A DNA stretch of 64,000 nt, taken from contig JAHDLO010000016.1 of NCBI GenBank assembly GCA_018432235.1, positions 110,814 through 174,813 on the forward strand, in the 5' to 3' direction. Below are positions 1-8,531 of the stretch, in pieces; the stretch's first letter is position 1; every line of letters starts with the position of its first letter. The notes beneath the pieces were generated by a model that was given only the letters and a program-made list of their open reading frames with translations, made no database searches and had not been told where the DNA came from. The stretch comes from Clostridiaceae bacterium. Its GTDB lineage: Bacteria; Bacillota; Clostridia; Peptostreptococcales; Natronincolaceae. Made by a program: the position numbers and the translations under genes.

Positions 1-254
1 GCTATGGCAGGAGCCCTTCCGATACCCATTATTGGTATAAGAATTGAGAATAATGCTAAACTGGGTATTGTCATCAAAATGTTGGCAACATTTAAAATAA
101 CATTTGCCCAGGATTTTTTGTAGGTGATAAGCACACCCACTGCAACCCCAGCTATGATAGAAATTATCATAGCAATAACTACGATTGTAAAATGGTCTAT
201 TGTCATCTTTAGAATTGTTTGCCAACGTGAAATCGCAAATTCAAGCATTTTCAA
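1..254 (-). CDS. Glycine betaine/carnitine/choline-type ABC transporter permease (OpuCB/OpuBB-like), 3' end outside window
   Basis: Only the N-terminal ~84 residues are present; the gene runs off the left edge. The minus-strand reading begins MLEFAISRWQTILKMTIDH, continues into a hydrophobic helix and ends in the partial motif IMGIGRAP. Both the layout and the 'IPSLALF..IPIMGIG' stretch are typical of the short binding-protein-dependent permeases of compatible-solute importers. I chose the TTG at 254 because GGGAGG lies six bases upstream; an in-frame ATG at 248 is the alternative. A good promoter (338-366) precedes it. It is divergent from a GntR-TrkA_C regulator, an arrangement that suggests osmotic or ligand control of uptake. 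Family call fairly sure; substrate is inferred. Confidence 0.75.
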   Translation of the reverse strand, partial: MKMLEFAISRWQTILKMTIDHFTIVVIAMIISIIAGVAVGVLITYKKSWANVILNVANILMTIPSLALFSILIPIMGIGRAPAI

Positions 255-337
255 GCTACACCTCCCGTCTTTTTGCAATTATTTTTAAATTCAAAAAAAA
301 TATCAGTTGTCTTAACACGATCATAACTAACAATCCT

Positions 338-366
338 ATTGTATCACGCAAGTTGTCACTAGTCAA
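338..366 (-). promoter_or_regulatory. Sigma-A-type promoter for the Opu-like permease gene
   Basis: On the minus strand TTGACT (366-361) and TACAAT (343-338) are separated by exactly 17 bases. It reads toward the permease start at 254, giving a ~75-base leader. It lies back to back with the regulator promoter at 444-473. Confidence 0.65.
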
Positions 367-443
367 ATTTCACCATGGAAAAAATTGAGGATACAGCCTG
401 TGGAGTCCCCTGATACCATGCACTACATGCTGTTTAATAAAAG

Positions 444-473
444 TTGACAATGGACATAATGAGATTGTATGAT
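444..473 (+). promoter_or_regulatory. Sigma-A-type promoter for the GntR-TrkA_C regulator
   Basis: TTGACA (444-449) and TATGAT (468-473) are separated by 18 bases. The -35 box coincides with an upstream in-frame ATG/TTG region, so any start before about 480 would lie inside the promoter. This supports the ATG at 513 as the real start. Confidence 0.6.
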
Positions 474-512
474 GATATAGAATTAATATTTTTTATGGGC
501 GGGAGAGGGTTT

Positions 513-1127
513 ATGTTAAAGCAGAGCTCAAGATACAGAAATATAGCCTTTGATATTGCGAAGCAGATTGCTGAGGGTAATATTATCGAGGGTTCAAAAT
601 TAAAGGGAAGATCAGTATTGGCAGGCAGCTACAATGTATCTCCTGAGACCATACGAAAATCCATTGCCCTGTTGGAGGAATATAAAATTGTTCAGGTGGT
701 ACCCGGCAGCGGCATCAATGTCCTATCTAAGTCAATGGCTGCTATGTTTATGCGGGACTTTCATGAAAAGGATAAGATGGTGGTGCTTAAAAATGAGCTT
801 AAGGATTTATTGGATCAGAGGGAAAGCTTAGATGAGCATATCACCACCACCTTAAAATCGATAGCGGAATATTCCTTATCTGTTTTTAATGAATACAATC
901 AATTTTTGTTTCTGGAGATACCAGTGGCAGAGAGCATATTTTTAAATAAAAGCATTCTGAACTCAGGCTTTTGGGAGGCAACTGGCGGCACCATTGTTGC
1001 CCTTCGCCGTGGAGAAACTATGCTGATTTCTCCTAATCCTATGGAAATGCTGCTGGAGGGAGACATTATAATTTATATAAAGGCGAAGCAAGCGGAGGAA
1101 ACCTTTATTTCCCTTGGCTCCGACTGA
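513..1127 (+). CDS. GntR-family winged-helix regulator with C-terminal TrkA_C-like ligand domain
   Basis: Predicted 204-residue cytoplasmic DNA-binding protein. Residues ~5-75 form a GntR winged helix (YRNIAFDIAKQIAEG near the start, then 'SYNVSPETIRKSIALLEE' as the recognition helix and 'GSGINV' as the wing tip). A coiled segment of about 40 residues follows. Residues ~135-200 resemble the TrkA_C/RCK_C fold (GGTIVALRRGETMLISPNPMEMLLEGD, ending IIIYIK). This domain binds nucleotides such as c-di-AMP in several osmolyte and potassium transport regulators. The start is the ATG at 513 behind GGGAGAGGG; upstream in-frame codons fall within the promoter. It is divergent from an Opu-type permease, so control of compatible-solute import is the likely role. 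c-di-AMP binding is an inference from the family. Confidence 0.8.
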   Translation: MLKQSSRYRNIAFDIAKQIAEGNIIEGSKLKGRSVLAGSYNVSPETIRKSIALLEEYKIVQVVPGSGINVLSKSMAAMFMRDFHEKDKMVVLKNELKDLLDQRESLDEHITTTLKSIAEYSLSVFNEYNQFLFLEIPVAESIFLNKSILNSGFWEATGGTIVALRRGETMLISPNPMEMLLEGDIIIYIKAKQAEETFISLGSD

Positions 1128-1313
1128 TGGCGCATGTGTTTTTATCATTCTGAGGTTGCCGTGGAATCATGTGATTTATTAAACTACATGGCCTTGGTTA
1201 AAGTGAGGGCCTTTGTTTAAAACTGAATGCCATTAAGCGACTTTATCCAGCTGTAAGCTAACCTTGTACAGCTAACTTTTAGCATTATATTAGAACTATC
1301 CTACTACAATATA

Positions 1314-1341
1314 GAAGGCTTGGGCTATAGCCCAAGCCTTC
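1314..1341 (-). terminator. Perfect 13-bp palindromic hairpin after sbcC
   Basis: GAAGGCTTGGGCT at 1314-1326 is perfectly complementary to 1329-1341. It lies 20 bases past the sbcC stop and between convergent genes (regulator ending 1127, sbcC ending 1361), so it can serve both directions. The T tract is weak on both strands. The rest of 1128-1360 shows nothing recognisable. Confidence 0.55.
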
Positions 1342-1360
1342 TTCATGCCACAATTTATCT

Positions 1361-4300
1361 TTATATGACAAACCTGACGCTGCTGCCCTCCTTGGCAGGG
1401 GTAATTTCCAGCCTGACATCCAGCCGCTCCTTAAGCTCCGGCACATGGGAGATAATTCCCACAAGCCTGCCGCTTTGCTGTAAATCAACAAGGCATTGGA
1501 TGGCATTATCCAGAGATTCCGGGTCCAGGGTTCCGAAGCCTTCGTCGACAAACATGGTATCGACACTGATGCCACCGGCATAGGATTGTACAACATCCGC
1601 CAATCCTAGAGCCAGTGCCAGAGAGGCCTTGAAGCTTTCTCCGCCTGAAAGGGTCTTGACGTGACGAGCTCTTCCTGTATAATGGTCAAATACTTCCAGC
1701 TCCAAGCCCTCCTGACCTCTGCCCTTACCCTTTTCTTCCTTTCTCTTCAGCAGATACCTGCCCCCAGCCATTTTCACCAGACGCAGGTTAGCTGCAGCTA
1801 TGATTTCATCAAAATAGGCCGCCAGCACATATCTTTCAAAGGTGATTCTTTCCGTGTTATCACCATTGGCGGTTTTGGAAAGATCAGCAACGATACCATA
1901 TCGTTCTTCCTCTCTTTCAAGGGCCTTATTGATCCGATTAATTTCATTTAAAGCCTTTTTATTATTAGTTATCCTAGTATAATAAGCCTTTTCCATCTGT
2001 TCAAGCTGTGACCTTTTCTCCTTCAGCCTTGCAGCTTCAGCTTCCAGTCCCTCAATATTAGCCTCCTTAAGCTCCGATGTCTCACCGTTTGCCAGCTCCA
2101 GTCTGTCCTTAAGAGATTTTAATGTCTGATAATAAGTATTGATGGCCTCCTCAAGCCGTTTTAATTTTTCTTCATCTGCCTTTAGGGCATTAAATGCCTC
2201 ATAGCTGTCGAAGCCCGCCGCCAGAATACGGTTGTCCAGCTTGGATTTCAGCTGCTGAAGCTCCAGGTCTGAGGCCTCTAGCCCTTTACCCATAAGCTCA
2301 ACACTGGATTGTTGAGAGGAAAGTCGGCTGCTACAGCTATTAAAGGCCTCCTGAGCCCGTTTTAGGGCCTCCTCATAGGCCTTATGGCTTTCCTCCAGCC
2401 CCATTAGCCGTGCCTGAAGCTTACTTAAGGACCTAATCTTCTCTGGAATCTCCCCTTCAATGCTGATCAGCAGCTCCTCTTCTGCCTTTACCCTGCCATA
2501 GCTATTGGTATAGGCCTTATCCAGTTCTAAAAGTAAATTTTCATTTTTACCTATATTGGCTTCGCCTTGCTTTATGCTGGCTTCCACATTGGGCTTTTCC
2601 TTTATCAAAGCCGCCTTCTGCTTCAGCTCTGTCTCCAGCCCCTTTAATTCACCACTGAGGGCCTGACCTATTACTGTCAGATGCTGCTGAAGGGCGTTCT
2701 CCTCTAGGGTCAGAGCCGTTTCCCCCAGAATCGGCAGCAGCTTTTCTTTACGTGCCAATAGCTCCTCCAGATTCCCCTTAACATCTGCATTTAGGCTGGA
2801 TAGCTGCGATAGCTTAGTTTCCCTTTGGGCAGCGATATCGTCATATTTCAGCTTTAGTTCCTTTAAATCAGCCTCTGTTGGAATACCGGCTACAGTCTTG
2901 GCCTTACTGGGATGGTGGGTTGAGCCACAGACCGGGCAGGCCTCTCCCACCTCTAGAGCTGCAGCCAATAATCCAGCCTGTCCCCTTTTGAATAGCTCCT
3001 CCTTGGCCTCATAGAAGCCCTTTGTTTTTTTATAATTGCTGTCTAGCTCTTCAAAAAGCTTGCTTTCCTTTTGGTATGTGCTTTTCTTAGTTATTACCTG
3101 CTGAGTATATTTATATAATTCCCGAATCTCCTGAACTCCTCTATTCTTTTCCTCCTGCTGCTGTTGTAGTCTTTGGTGCTGAAGCTCCGTTGCTTGGATA
3201 TCCTTTAGCCTCTGCTGCAGGCTTTCCAGCTGAGTCTTCTCCTGCTGAAGCCTTTCCCTTAGCTGCTTCAAAGCCGCTTCCTTGTCCTTTAGCTCCTTTT
3301 GAAGGCTCGCAATCCCCTGCTGCTTAACCTCATAAGCCTTAACCTTGTCCTCATAGGCCCTTTGAACAGCCAGCTCCTCCGACAGCCTTTTCATTTCGGG
3401 TGCCTTGTCCTCCTGGGTCTTTAGGGTGGTTGAAGCCATGGTAAAGGCTGCCTTGTCCGCCTCCAGCTTTGCCATAGCAGCATGATATTCCTGCTGCAGC
3501 CGTCGATGCTTTTCCACCTGCTGTAGATAGCCAGTATCCAGCTCTATAATCGGCAGTGCCTTCCTCAACAGCTGTAGGTGCTGCTGCTGCCCTTGATATT
3601 CAGACTCCTTAAGTAGCTGATTGTTATATTCAGCTTGAAGGGCATTTCGGTTTAATATTTTCCTATTAATCTCCTGACTCTCAATGATTCTTTTATGTGT
3701 CGCCTCCTGCTCTAGGGCCAACTTTCCTAGCTCTGTCTCTATCTCTTTGCTTAAGCCTTCATCCCTATCAATTAGCCCTGAGGCCTTATCTATAATTTCA
3801 ACGATATTGTGGTCTTTAGCGGTTATTAGACCCATTAAAGCCTCATCCTCGCCGACCTCTAGGTTTTTTACATGGGTATCCCTTTTGGTTAGCCCTTCGC
3901 TAATCCCTCTATAAATGGCCTTTTTTTCCTCCTCCAGCCTTTTTTGAATGGCTTCAAAGGCCTCAGTGCCGAAAATCCGTCTAAATATTGCCTCCCGCTC
4001 CTGGCTATCGGCCTCAATGAGCCTTCGGAACTCGCCTTGGGGCAGCATAACGATTTGTCGGAATTGATTTTTATTGATCCCTAAAATATCGATGATTTTT
4101 TCGTCCACAGCAGTAACACGGGTGATGATCTCTCCATTTGGCAGTATTAGCTCTGCCTCAGTATTCTTAAGGGAGGTTCCCTCACCCCTTAGCTTTTTTC
4201 TTTCCTGCTGGGGTATCCGCTTAACCCTATAGGTCTTACCCCTTATTTCAAAATCCAGTTCCACATAGGTCAGGGCCTCCTCCGAGGCAAAATCACTTCT

Positions 4301-4498
4301 AAGGCTATCCTTGCTTCTGCTGCTGCCGGAGGCTTCACCGTAAAGGGCATAGCTGATGGCGTCGAATATGGTGGTCTTTCCTGCCCCTGTTGGCCCGGTG
4401 ATCAGAAAGATATTCTTCCCCCTCAGCTCTGTAAAATCTACCATCTGAATACCTGCATAGGGGCCAAAGGCACTGATGGTCAGTCTTAAAGGTCTCAT
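1361..4498 (-). CDS. sbcC: Exonuclease SbcCD subunit C (Rad50-like ATPase)
   Basis: 1045-residue SMC-like ATPase that partners SbcD to cleave DNA hairpins and protein-blocked ends. An N-terminal ABC half carries Walker A GPTGAGKTT (about residues 35-43) and the 'FRQIVMLPQGEFRRLI' Q-loop. Two very long coiled coils follow, rich in E, K, L and Q, around a zinc-hook CPVCGS (about residue 520). The C-terminal half has signature LSGGESFKASLALALGLAD and Walker B 'MFVDEGFGTLD'. Length matches the family. The ATG overlaps the sbcD stop (ATGA), so the two are translationally coupled. All key motifs look intact. Confidence 0.96.
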   Translation of the reverse strand: MRPLRLTISAFGPYAGIQMVDFTELRGKNIFLITGPTGAGKTTIFDAISYALYGEASGSSRSKDSLRSDFASEEALTYVELDFEIRGKTYRVKRIPQQERKKLRGEGTSLKNTEAELILPNGEIITRVTAVDEKIIDILGINKNQFRQIVMLPQGEFRRLIEADSQEREAIFRRIFGTEAFEAIQKRLEEEKKAIYRGISEGLTKRDTHVKNLEVGEDEALMGLITAKDHNIVEIIDKASGLIDRDEGLSKEIETELGKLALEQEATHKRIIESQEINRKILNRNALQAEYNNQLLKESEYQGQQQHLQLLRKALPIIELDTGYLQQVEKHRRLQQEYHAAMAKLEADKAAFTMASTTLKTQEDKAPEMKRLSEELAVQRAYEDKVKAYEVKQQGIASLQKELKDKEAALKQLRERLQQEKTQLESLQQRLKDIQATELQHQRLQQQQEEKNRGVQEIRELYKYTQQVITKKSTYQKESKLFEELDSNYKKTKGFYEAKEELFKRGQAGLLAAALEVGEACPVCGSTHHPSKAKTVAGIPTEADLKELKLKYDDIAAQRETKLSQLSSLNADVKGNLEELLARKEKLLPILGETALTLEENALQQHLTVIGQALSGELKGLETELKQKAALIKEKPNVEASIKQGEANIGKNENLLLELDKAYTNSYGRVKAEEELLISIEGEIPEKIRSLSKLQARLMGLEESHKAYEEALKRAQEAFNSCSSRLSSQQSSVELMGKGLEASDLELQQLKSKLDNRILAAGFDSYEAFNALKADEEKLKRLEEAINTYYQTLKSLKDRLELANGETSELKEANIEGLEAEAARLKEKRSQLEQMEKAYYTRITNNKKALNEINRINKALEREEERYGIVADLSKTANGDNTERITFERYVLAAYFDEIIAAANLRLVKMAGGRYLLKRKEEKGKGRGQEGLELEVFDHYTGRARHVKTLSGGESFKASLALALGLADVVQSYAGGISVDTMFVDEGFGTLDPESLDNAIQCLVDLQQSGRLVGIISHVPELKERLDVRLEITPAKEGSSVRFVI

Positions 4499-5700
4499 CT
4501 ATTCCCCTCCCTTTCAACTGCTTCAATAACCTCAGAAATAACCGTGTACCTTCTGTCGTCCAATTCTTTACCGGTGATTACCCTATAAAACTCATCAAAG
4601 AGCACCAGTTTTGATTTTGTTTTGTAGCCAGCCGATGCAGCGGTTTTGCTTTCCTCCCGCATAGCATTGGTTTCCCTTGCAAGGCTCATGATATTGGGGT
4701 ATACAGCCCTCAGCTTGGATATTGGGTCCACCAGCTCCTCCTGATCCGTCAGTATTGCATGAATATAGTCCTGGAGGTTTGTCTCTGCATATGTAGCTGG
4801 ATCTATCAGCTCCTTCAAGGGGCCCTTTATAATCCGCATATCTCTTCTAGGGCTTATCTCCCTATGGTCTATACTAACCTCACCATCGGCATCTATATTG
4901 ACTAGGGTGAAGCCCTTTTTATGGTTGGTCTCCGAGAAGGAATATTTTAATAGTGAACCGGAGTATCTTATTCTGTCGTTGCCTATTTTCTGTGGCCCAT
5001 GCAAATGCCCAAGGGCAGTGTAGTGAAAGCAGTCAAAATGTCTGCCATTAATCATATCCGTGCCACCGATGCTTAGGGGTCTTTCGGAATCTGAGGTTAT
5101 GACCGCCTCAGCCGTAGTAACTGCCTGTCCTTCTTCTTCATTGCTTTCTTCCTGAAAATTGGTGATATAGCCGTGGGCCACCAAAACATTGATGCTGCCC
5201 GCCACCATGTCGCCCTTAATTTTCTGTATGATCTTCTGCATAGCAATGTCGTGGCTGGTAATTTCCTCATCCCCTAAAATATGCCTTAGCTCCTTGGGGT
5301 CTGTATAGGGCAGCAAATAAAAATTCACAGGGCCATGGGGCCCTTCTACCGTAACTCGCCGAGGCTCCTTGTCGAATTTTCCTGCGATATATAGGCCATT
5401 CTTGTTCAATAGGCTGCTGCCAAAGGATAGCCGTTCAGCGCTATCGTGGTTTCCAGCTATGGCCAAAATCGGAATCTGAAGCTCCAATAGCACAGTGTTG
5501 AAAATCCTATCCAAAAGCGCCACAGCTTCCACTGGAGGAATGCTCCTATCGTAAATATCTCCTGCAATGATTATAACATTGGGCTTCTCCTCCCTTGCCA
5601 AAGCTATCATTTGCTCTAAAGCATGCGCCTGATCCTCCAGCATGCTGAATTCATTTACAATCTTGCCTATATGCCAATCACCAGTGTGCAATATTTTCAT
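4495..5700 (-). CDS. sbcD: Exonuclease SbcCD subunit D (Mre11-like nuclease)
   Basis: 401-residue metallophosphoesterase that supplies the nuclease activity of SbcCD. Phosphoesterase motifs occur in order: GDWHIGK (D8, H10), AGDIYDR (~48), AGNHDS (~82), VAHGY and GHLHG. Together they form the two-metal active site. The C-terminal ~120 residues are the capping and SbcC-binding region. The start at 5700 (MKILHTGDWH) is preferred over an ATG at 5706 because the GGGGGG ribosome binding site sits seven bases before 5700 but only one base before 5706. First gene of a two-gene operon with sbcC. Confidence 0.95.
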   Translation of the reverse strand: MKILHTGDWHIGKIVNEFSMLEDQAHALEQMIALAREEKPNVIIIAGDIYDRSIPPVEAVALLDRIFNTVLLELQIPILAIAGNHDSAERLSFGSSLLNKNGLYIAGKFDKEPRRVTVEGPHGPVNFYLLPYTDPKELRHILGDEEITSHDIAMQKIIQKIKGDMVAGSINVLVAHGYITNFQEESNEEEGQAVTTAEAVITSDSERPLSIGGTDMINGRHFDCFHYTALGHLHGPQKIGNDRIRYSGSLLKYSFSETNHKKGFTLVNIDADGEVSIDHREISPRRDMRIIKGPLKELIDPATYAETNLQDYIHAILTDQEELVDPISKLRAVYPNIMSLARETNAMREESKTAASAGYKTKSKLVLFDEFYRVITGKELDDRRYTVISEVIEAVEREGNR

Positions 5701-5706
5701 TACCAT

Positions 5707-6094
5707 GCCCCCCTGACCTATTTCGTCGAGTTAATCTATATACTATAATTCGAAATTCTACCTAACTATCCTTCATTATAACTAAAATTCCATTGGTTTC
5801 ATACGTTTATCTCGAATCCATCCATTCCATATTGCAATCTTACGAGAGTCCCATTGAAAGTCTATCCTCTATGCCATGCCAGTAGGTTTTCAAATACTCT
5901 TCAATAGAAACAGTACTAAATACCTGTGTACTTTTTAGATCAGTAGCTTATAATTGAATAATACATTTATTTCAATATAATACAATGTTTACTAGGTAGA
6001 TAGGTTGACTTATGTTTTTGTTAGCATATTCATTTCTTAACACTTACATATAGCATTTGCCTTATATGATCAATTAACTTATGGAGGATGACTT
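5707..6094. other. 388-base intergenic region with one copy of a direct repeat and a weak promoter
   Basis: No gene was seen. It holds the first copy of a 46-bp direct repeat (5760-5805). Upstream of the gene at 6095 is a possible promoter, TTGACT (6005-6010) and TATTCA (6027-6032) with 16-base spacing, and a GGAGG at 6082-6086. The AT-rich part has no other recognisable signal. Confidence 0.5.
5760..5805 (+). repeat. 46-bp direct repeat, copy 1 (partner at 6944-6989)
   Basis: The two copies match in 44 of 46 positions by eye; both contain CTTCATTATAACTAAA and end TTTCATACG. They flank the orphan gene 6095-6799 and one copy of the compound hairpin repeat. This looks like a duplication or insertion scar. 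Confidence 0.8.
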
Positions 6095-6799
6095 ATGAAT
6101 GAACTAAGCACAATGTCACTACTAGAACAATGGGAACTCTCAGAACAGGAGAAAATTGAAGAGCAATCAATTAAGCTGAGTCAGAAGGTTTATAAAGTAC
6201 ATATACCAATTACTTTTTTGGTTACTGTCGGCCTATTGGTAGCTCTTGGTATTTTTGTAGGTGCATCTTTGCAGCAAATATTAAAGATCCATTTTATTGC
6301 TGGATTGATACTATCTTCAGTAACTGCATTGATATTAGTGAGTATTAGCAATAAGAAAAGGCTTATTAAAAGCTTTACAACGCAACTAAAAAAAGAGATA
6401 GATACATTAGAAAATGACGAGGAAAAAATGAATTTTGCAAAAGATATGTTGGAGAATGGAGATTTTAATGTATATGCCTACACTCACTTCGTGAATGACT
6501 TAAGAGTATTATTTGGTGAACGCTTCATATTACAAAAGGATACTGGATTTTATATCTTAATAGATACGCAGAAAGTTGAAGGGATATCGACAGAAAAAGA
6601 TGCCTTTGACAGAAGCAGTTATTCGGTTATTAATTTTCACTATCCTTCATCAAGTAAAATAAGTAAGTTTTTCAAAAACAATATCAAGATTATGAAATTT
6701 ATTAAAAGTACGGATAGAGATGAAGTTTTTAAAAGGATACAGGACAAATATAATATGCCATTGGTTCAGACATATAAAAAAAGCAGCGGTATGAGATAA
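6095..6799 (+). CDS. Hypothetical membrane-anchored protein with two N-terminal transmembrane helices
   Basis: 234 residues, family not recognised. About 35 charged N-terminal residues precede two hydrophobic helices (roughly 36-60, ITFLVTVGLLVALGIFVGA, and 66-88, FIAGLILSSVTALILVSI). A soluble, Lys/Glu-rich C-terminal domain of ~145 residues follows. The likely topology is both termini cytoplasmic. The start is firm: GGAGGATGACTT directly precedes the ATG. It is the only plus-strand gene among minus-strand neighbours and lies between direct repeats. It is more AT-rich, with more Lys/Ile/Asn codons, than the genes around it, which is consistent with recent acquisition. No function is proposed. 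Confidence 0.65.
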   Translation: MNELSTMSLLEQWELSEQEKIEEQSIKLSQKVYKVHIPITFLVTVGLLVALGIFVGASLQQILKIHFIAGLILSSVTALILVSISNKKRLIKSFTTQLKKEIDTLENDEEKMNFAKDMLENGDFNVYAYTHFVNDLRVLFGERFILQKDTGFYILIDTQKVEGISTEKDAFDRSSYSVINFHYPSSSKISKFFKNNIKIMKFIKSTDRDEVFKRIQDKYNMPLVQTYKKSSGMR

Positions 6800-6819
6800 G
6801 GGATATGTCTACTGAAATA

Positions 6820-6892
6820 GGGAGGGACCTGACTTGCATTTTGTCGAATGCAAATTGGGGCCCTCCCTTTTTCAGCACATTACAATAGCTCC
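6820..6892 (+). repeat. Compound hairpin repeat, short copy
   Basis: An imperfect hairpin pairs GGGAGGG (6820-6826) with CCCTCCC (near 6861-6867) and TTGCAT with ATGCAA inside. The conserved tail TTTTTCAGCACATTACAATAG follows (6868 on). The same tail, slightly changed, follows different hairpins near 7040 and 15850. It could double as a terminator for the gene ending at 6799, since a T run follows the stem. Confidence 0.6.
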
Positions 6893-6943
6893 ATTTCAAA
6901 AGGGTGGTGCTAAATACTGGGTCAAGTAAAGTCTCATTTTGCC

Positions 6944-6989
6944 ACCTTACTATCCTTCATTATAACTAAAGTTCCATTGGTTTCATACG
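6944..6989 (+). repeat. 46-bp direct repeat, copy 2
   Basis: Second copy of the repeat at 5760-5805, with two mismatches and the same orientation. It lies directly before the longer compound hairpin repeat at 7003. Confidence 0.8.
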
Positions 6990-7002
6990 ACATAATTTAT
7001 TC

Positions 7003-7138
7003 AAAAAGGACAGCGCTGATTTGATTTTTGTGGAATTAAACCAGGTCCGTCCTTTTCGACAGATTTTCACAGCGCCATGTATAAGCAGGGTTTCTAAGTT
7101 GAAGGTGTCAAACAAAGCGTCCCCGTGGCACGACCTTC
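7003..7138 (+). repeat. Compound hairpin repeat plus REP-like unit, full copy
   Basis: A degenerate stem AAAGGAC/GTCCTTT with inner TTTGATT/AATTAAA pairing is followed by a tail like that at 15850 (TTTTC...ACA..AGCGCCA). A REP-like unit GTGTCAAACAAAGCGTCCCC (7105 on) then ends GTGGCAC inside GAAGGT/ACCTTC arms. The order of parts is the same as in 15808-15930. Confidence 0.65.
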
Positions 7139-7149
7139 AGGTAGCAATC

Positions 7150-7412
7150 TTATTCTCCAAATCCGTTGTTAAATAACTTCATTATGCCTTCAAGGGCTTC
7201 CTCTTCGTCTTCACCCACTGCTTCTAAAATGATTTCATCACCCTTCCTTCCAGCCATACTCAAGATACCTATGATACTTTTGGCATTATAAAACTTTTCC
7301 CCTTAATGAGCTTGATTTCAGATTTAAAAACCTCGGCTTTCTTTACAAGTAGGCTGGCTGGCCTCGCATGTATGCCCGCCTCATTGATAATCGTGATTTT
7401 GTGTTGTGCCAT
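7150..7412 (-). pseudogene. ptsH: Phosphocarrier HPr gene, frameshifted
   Basis: HPr relays phosphate from enzyme I to PTS IIA proteins. The reading starts MAQHKITIINEAGIHARPAS, placing the phosphorylated His at residue 15. After about 38 codons the frame breaks at a run of four G and four A (7295-7302). Adding one base restores KFYNAKSIIGILSMAGRKGDE, with the regulatory Ser exactly at position 46, and then EAVGEDEEEALEG to a TAA. The restored length is 87 residues, normal for HPr. As given, translation stops soon after the break. A real pseudogene and a homopolymer sequencing error are both possible. GGAGGAGAAGGAC precedes the ATG. It lies 52 bases after the AEC permease gene and near a PTS operon. 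Confidence 0.85.
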
Positions 7413-7464
7413 TGTCCTTCTCCTCCTTGCTTAATCTTGTCTTAATTTTTAGTAAGTTGCTTAG

Positions 7465-8376
7465 CTACCATATATTCATAGCCACTGTTAATATGGCAGG
7501 AATTGATATAATTGATAATAAGGTGGATAGGGAAATAATCTGTGCGCCATAGGAATAATCTGCATTATAATGCTGTGTAAACATTGCCATGACTACCCCA
7601 GAGGGGGCAGCACTGGCAATCAGCAGCACCATTTTTAATGTTTCATATTGATTTGGAATTAGCTTTAAAGCAAATACGATTGTTGTTGGAATGATAATTA
7701 GTTTAATCAAACAGGTTTTATAAGCCATTTTTCCTTTAAAGATAGATGTCAACGGGGCTTCTGCAATATAAGAGCCTAAGATGAACATGGCCAAAGGGGT
7801 ATTCAAATTTGCCACTATCCTAATGCTATCTGATAGGGCACTGGGCAAGGTCCACGGGAAAATAAAGATCAGTAGTCCGATGCCAAGACCTTTGAATGCA
7901 GGGGTGGTCAATATTTTTTTTAGGCTAAAGGAATCCCGCTGTCCAGAAATTAGATAGATACCATAGGTCCACGAGTAAATGTTGTAGGCTACAATTACCA
8001 TAGTAAGGTAAAATACTGCACCGGTTCCCAGTAGTCCTTGTACCAAAGGTATGCCGAAAAATCCTACATTTGGGAATGCTGCTGGAAATTGCTCCAACCG
8101 ATTTCCTTTTCCTAAAAATAATCTGGCTATGATGAATCCAATCCCCAAAACAATTAGTCCTAGGCATAGGGCCAAGCCCAACTCCTTTAATTTCAATAGG
8201 GAAAATTCGATATTAAAGGCATTGATAATAACCATTGGCGTTATAGTTTTTAACAGCATATTAGAAACCTGTTTGCTTCCCTGCTTGTCTAATACTCTTC
8301 TTTTAATCAAAAAATATCCAAAGGCCATCAATAAAAACATGATTAAAATCTGGTTTAGTATAATATTAATTCCCAT
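7465..8376 (-). CDS. AEC-family permease (auxin efflux carrier/malate permease-like)
   Basis: 303-residue integral membrane protein with about ten helices. It starts MGINIILNQILIMFLLMAFGYFLIKR, the usual AEC opening, and has the duplicated five-helix layout, with 'FPNVGFFGIPL' in the first half and 'ASAAPSGVVMAMFTQHYNAD' in the second. AEC proteins move small organic acids or other anions; the substrate cannot be read from sequence. GAGGTG lies upstream of the ATG. The frameshifted HPr gene follows it. It is separated from the upstream PTS operon by the terminator at 8484-8517, so it is probably its own unit. Confidence 0.85.
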   Translation of the reverse strand: MGINIILNQILIMFLLMAFGYFLIKRRVLDKQGSKQVSNMLLKTITPMVIINAFNIEFSLLKLKELGLALCLGLIVLGIGFIIARLFLGKGNRLEQFPAAFPNVGFFGIPLVQGLLGTGAVFYLTMVIVAYNIYSWTYGIYLISGQRDSFSLKKILTTPAFKGLGIGLLIFIFPWTLPSALSDSIRIVANLNTPLAMFILGSYIAEAPLTSIFKGKMAYKTCLIKLIIIPTTIVFALKLIPNQYETLKMVLLIASAAPSGVVMAMFTQHYNADYSYGAQIISLSTLLSIISIPAILTVAMNIW

Positions 8377-8483
8377 AAAGTCACCTCAACATTAGTGTTA
8401 TGCTTGCTTCATTGAAAAAGATTCAATAATCATGTCTCTGCAAGCCCTATCCTTTCCTTTAATTGACTATTTAATAAAAAATC

Positions 8484-8517
8484 GAAGGTGAAAAACATTC
8501 TCAGCCTTTTCACCTTC
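8484..8517 (-). terminator. Rho-independent terminator of the PTS operon
   Basis: GAAGGTGAAAAA (8484-8495) pairs with TTTTTCACCTTC-like sequence at 8506-8517. On the minus strand the stem is followed by GATTTTTTATT. It lies 14 bases beyond the last gene of the operon. Confidence 0.8.
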
Positions 8518-8531
8518 TTAAACGCCCTATG

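Noticed and set aside
444..512. N-terminal extension of the GntR/TrkA_C regulator
   Set aside because: The extension overlaps the -35 and -10 boxes; ATG 513 has the ribosome binding site.
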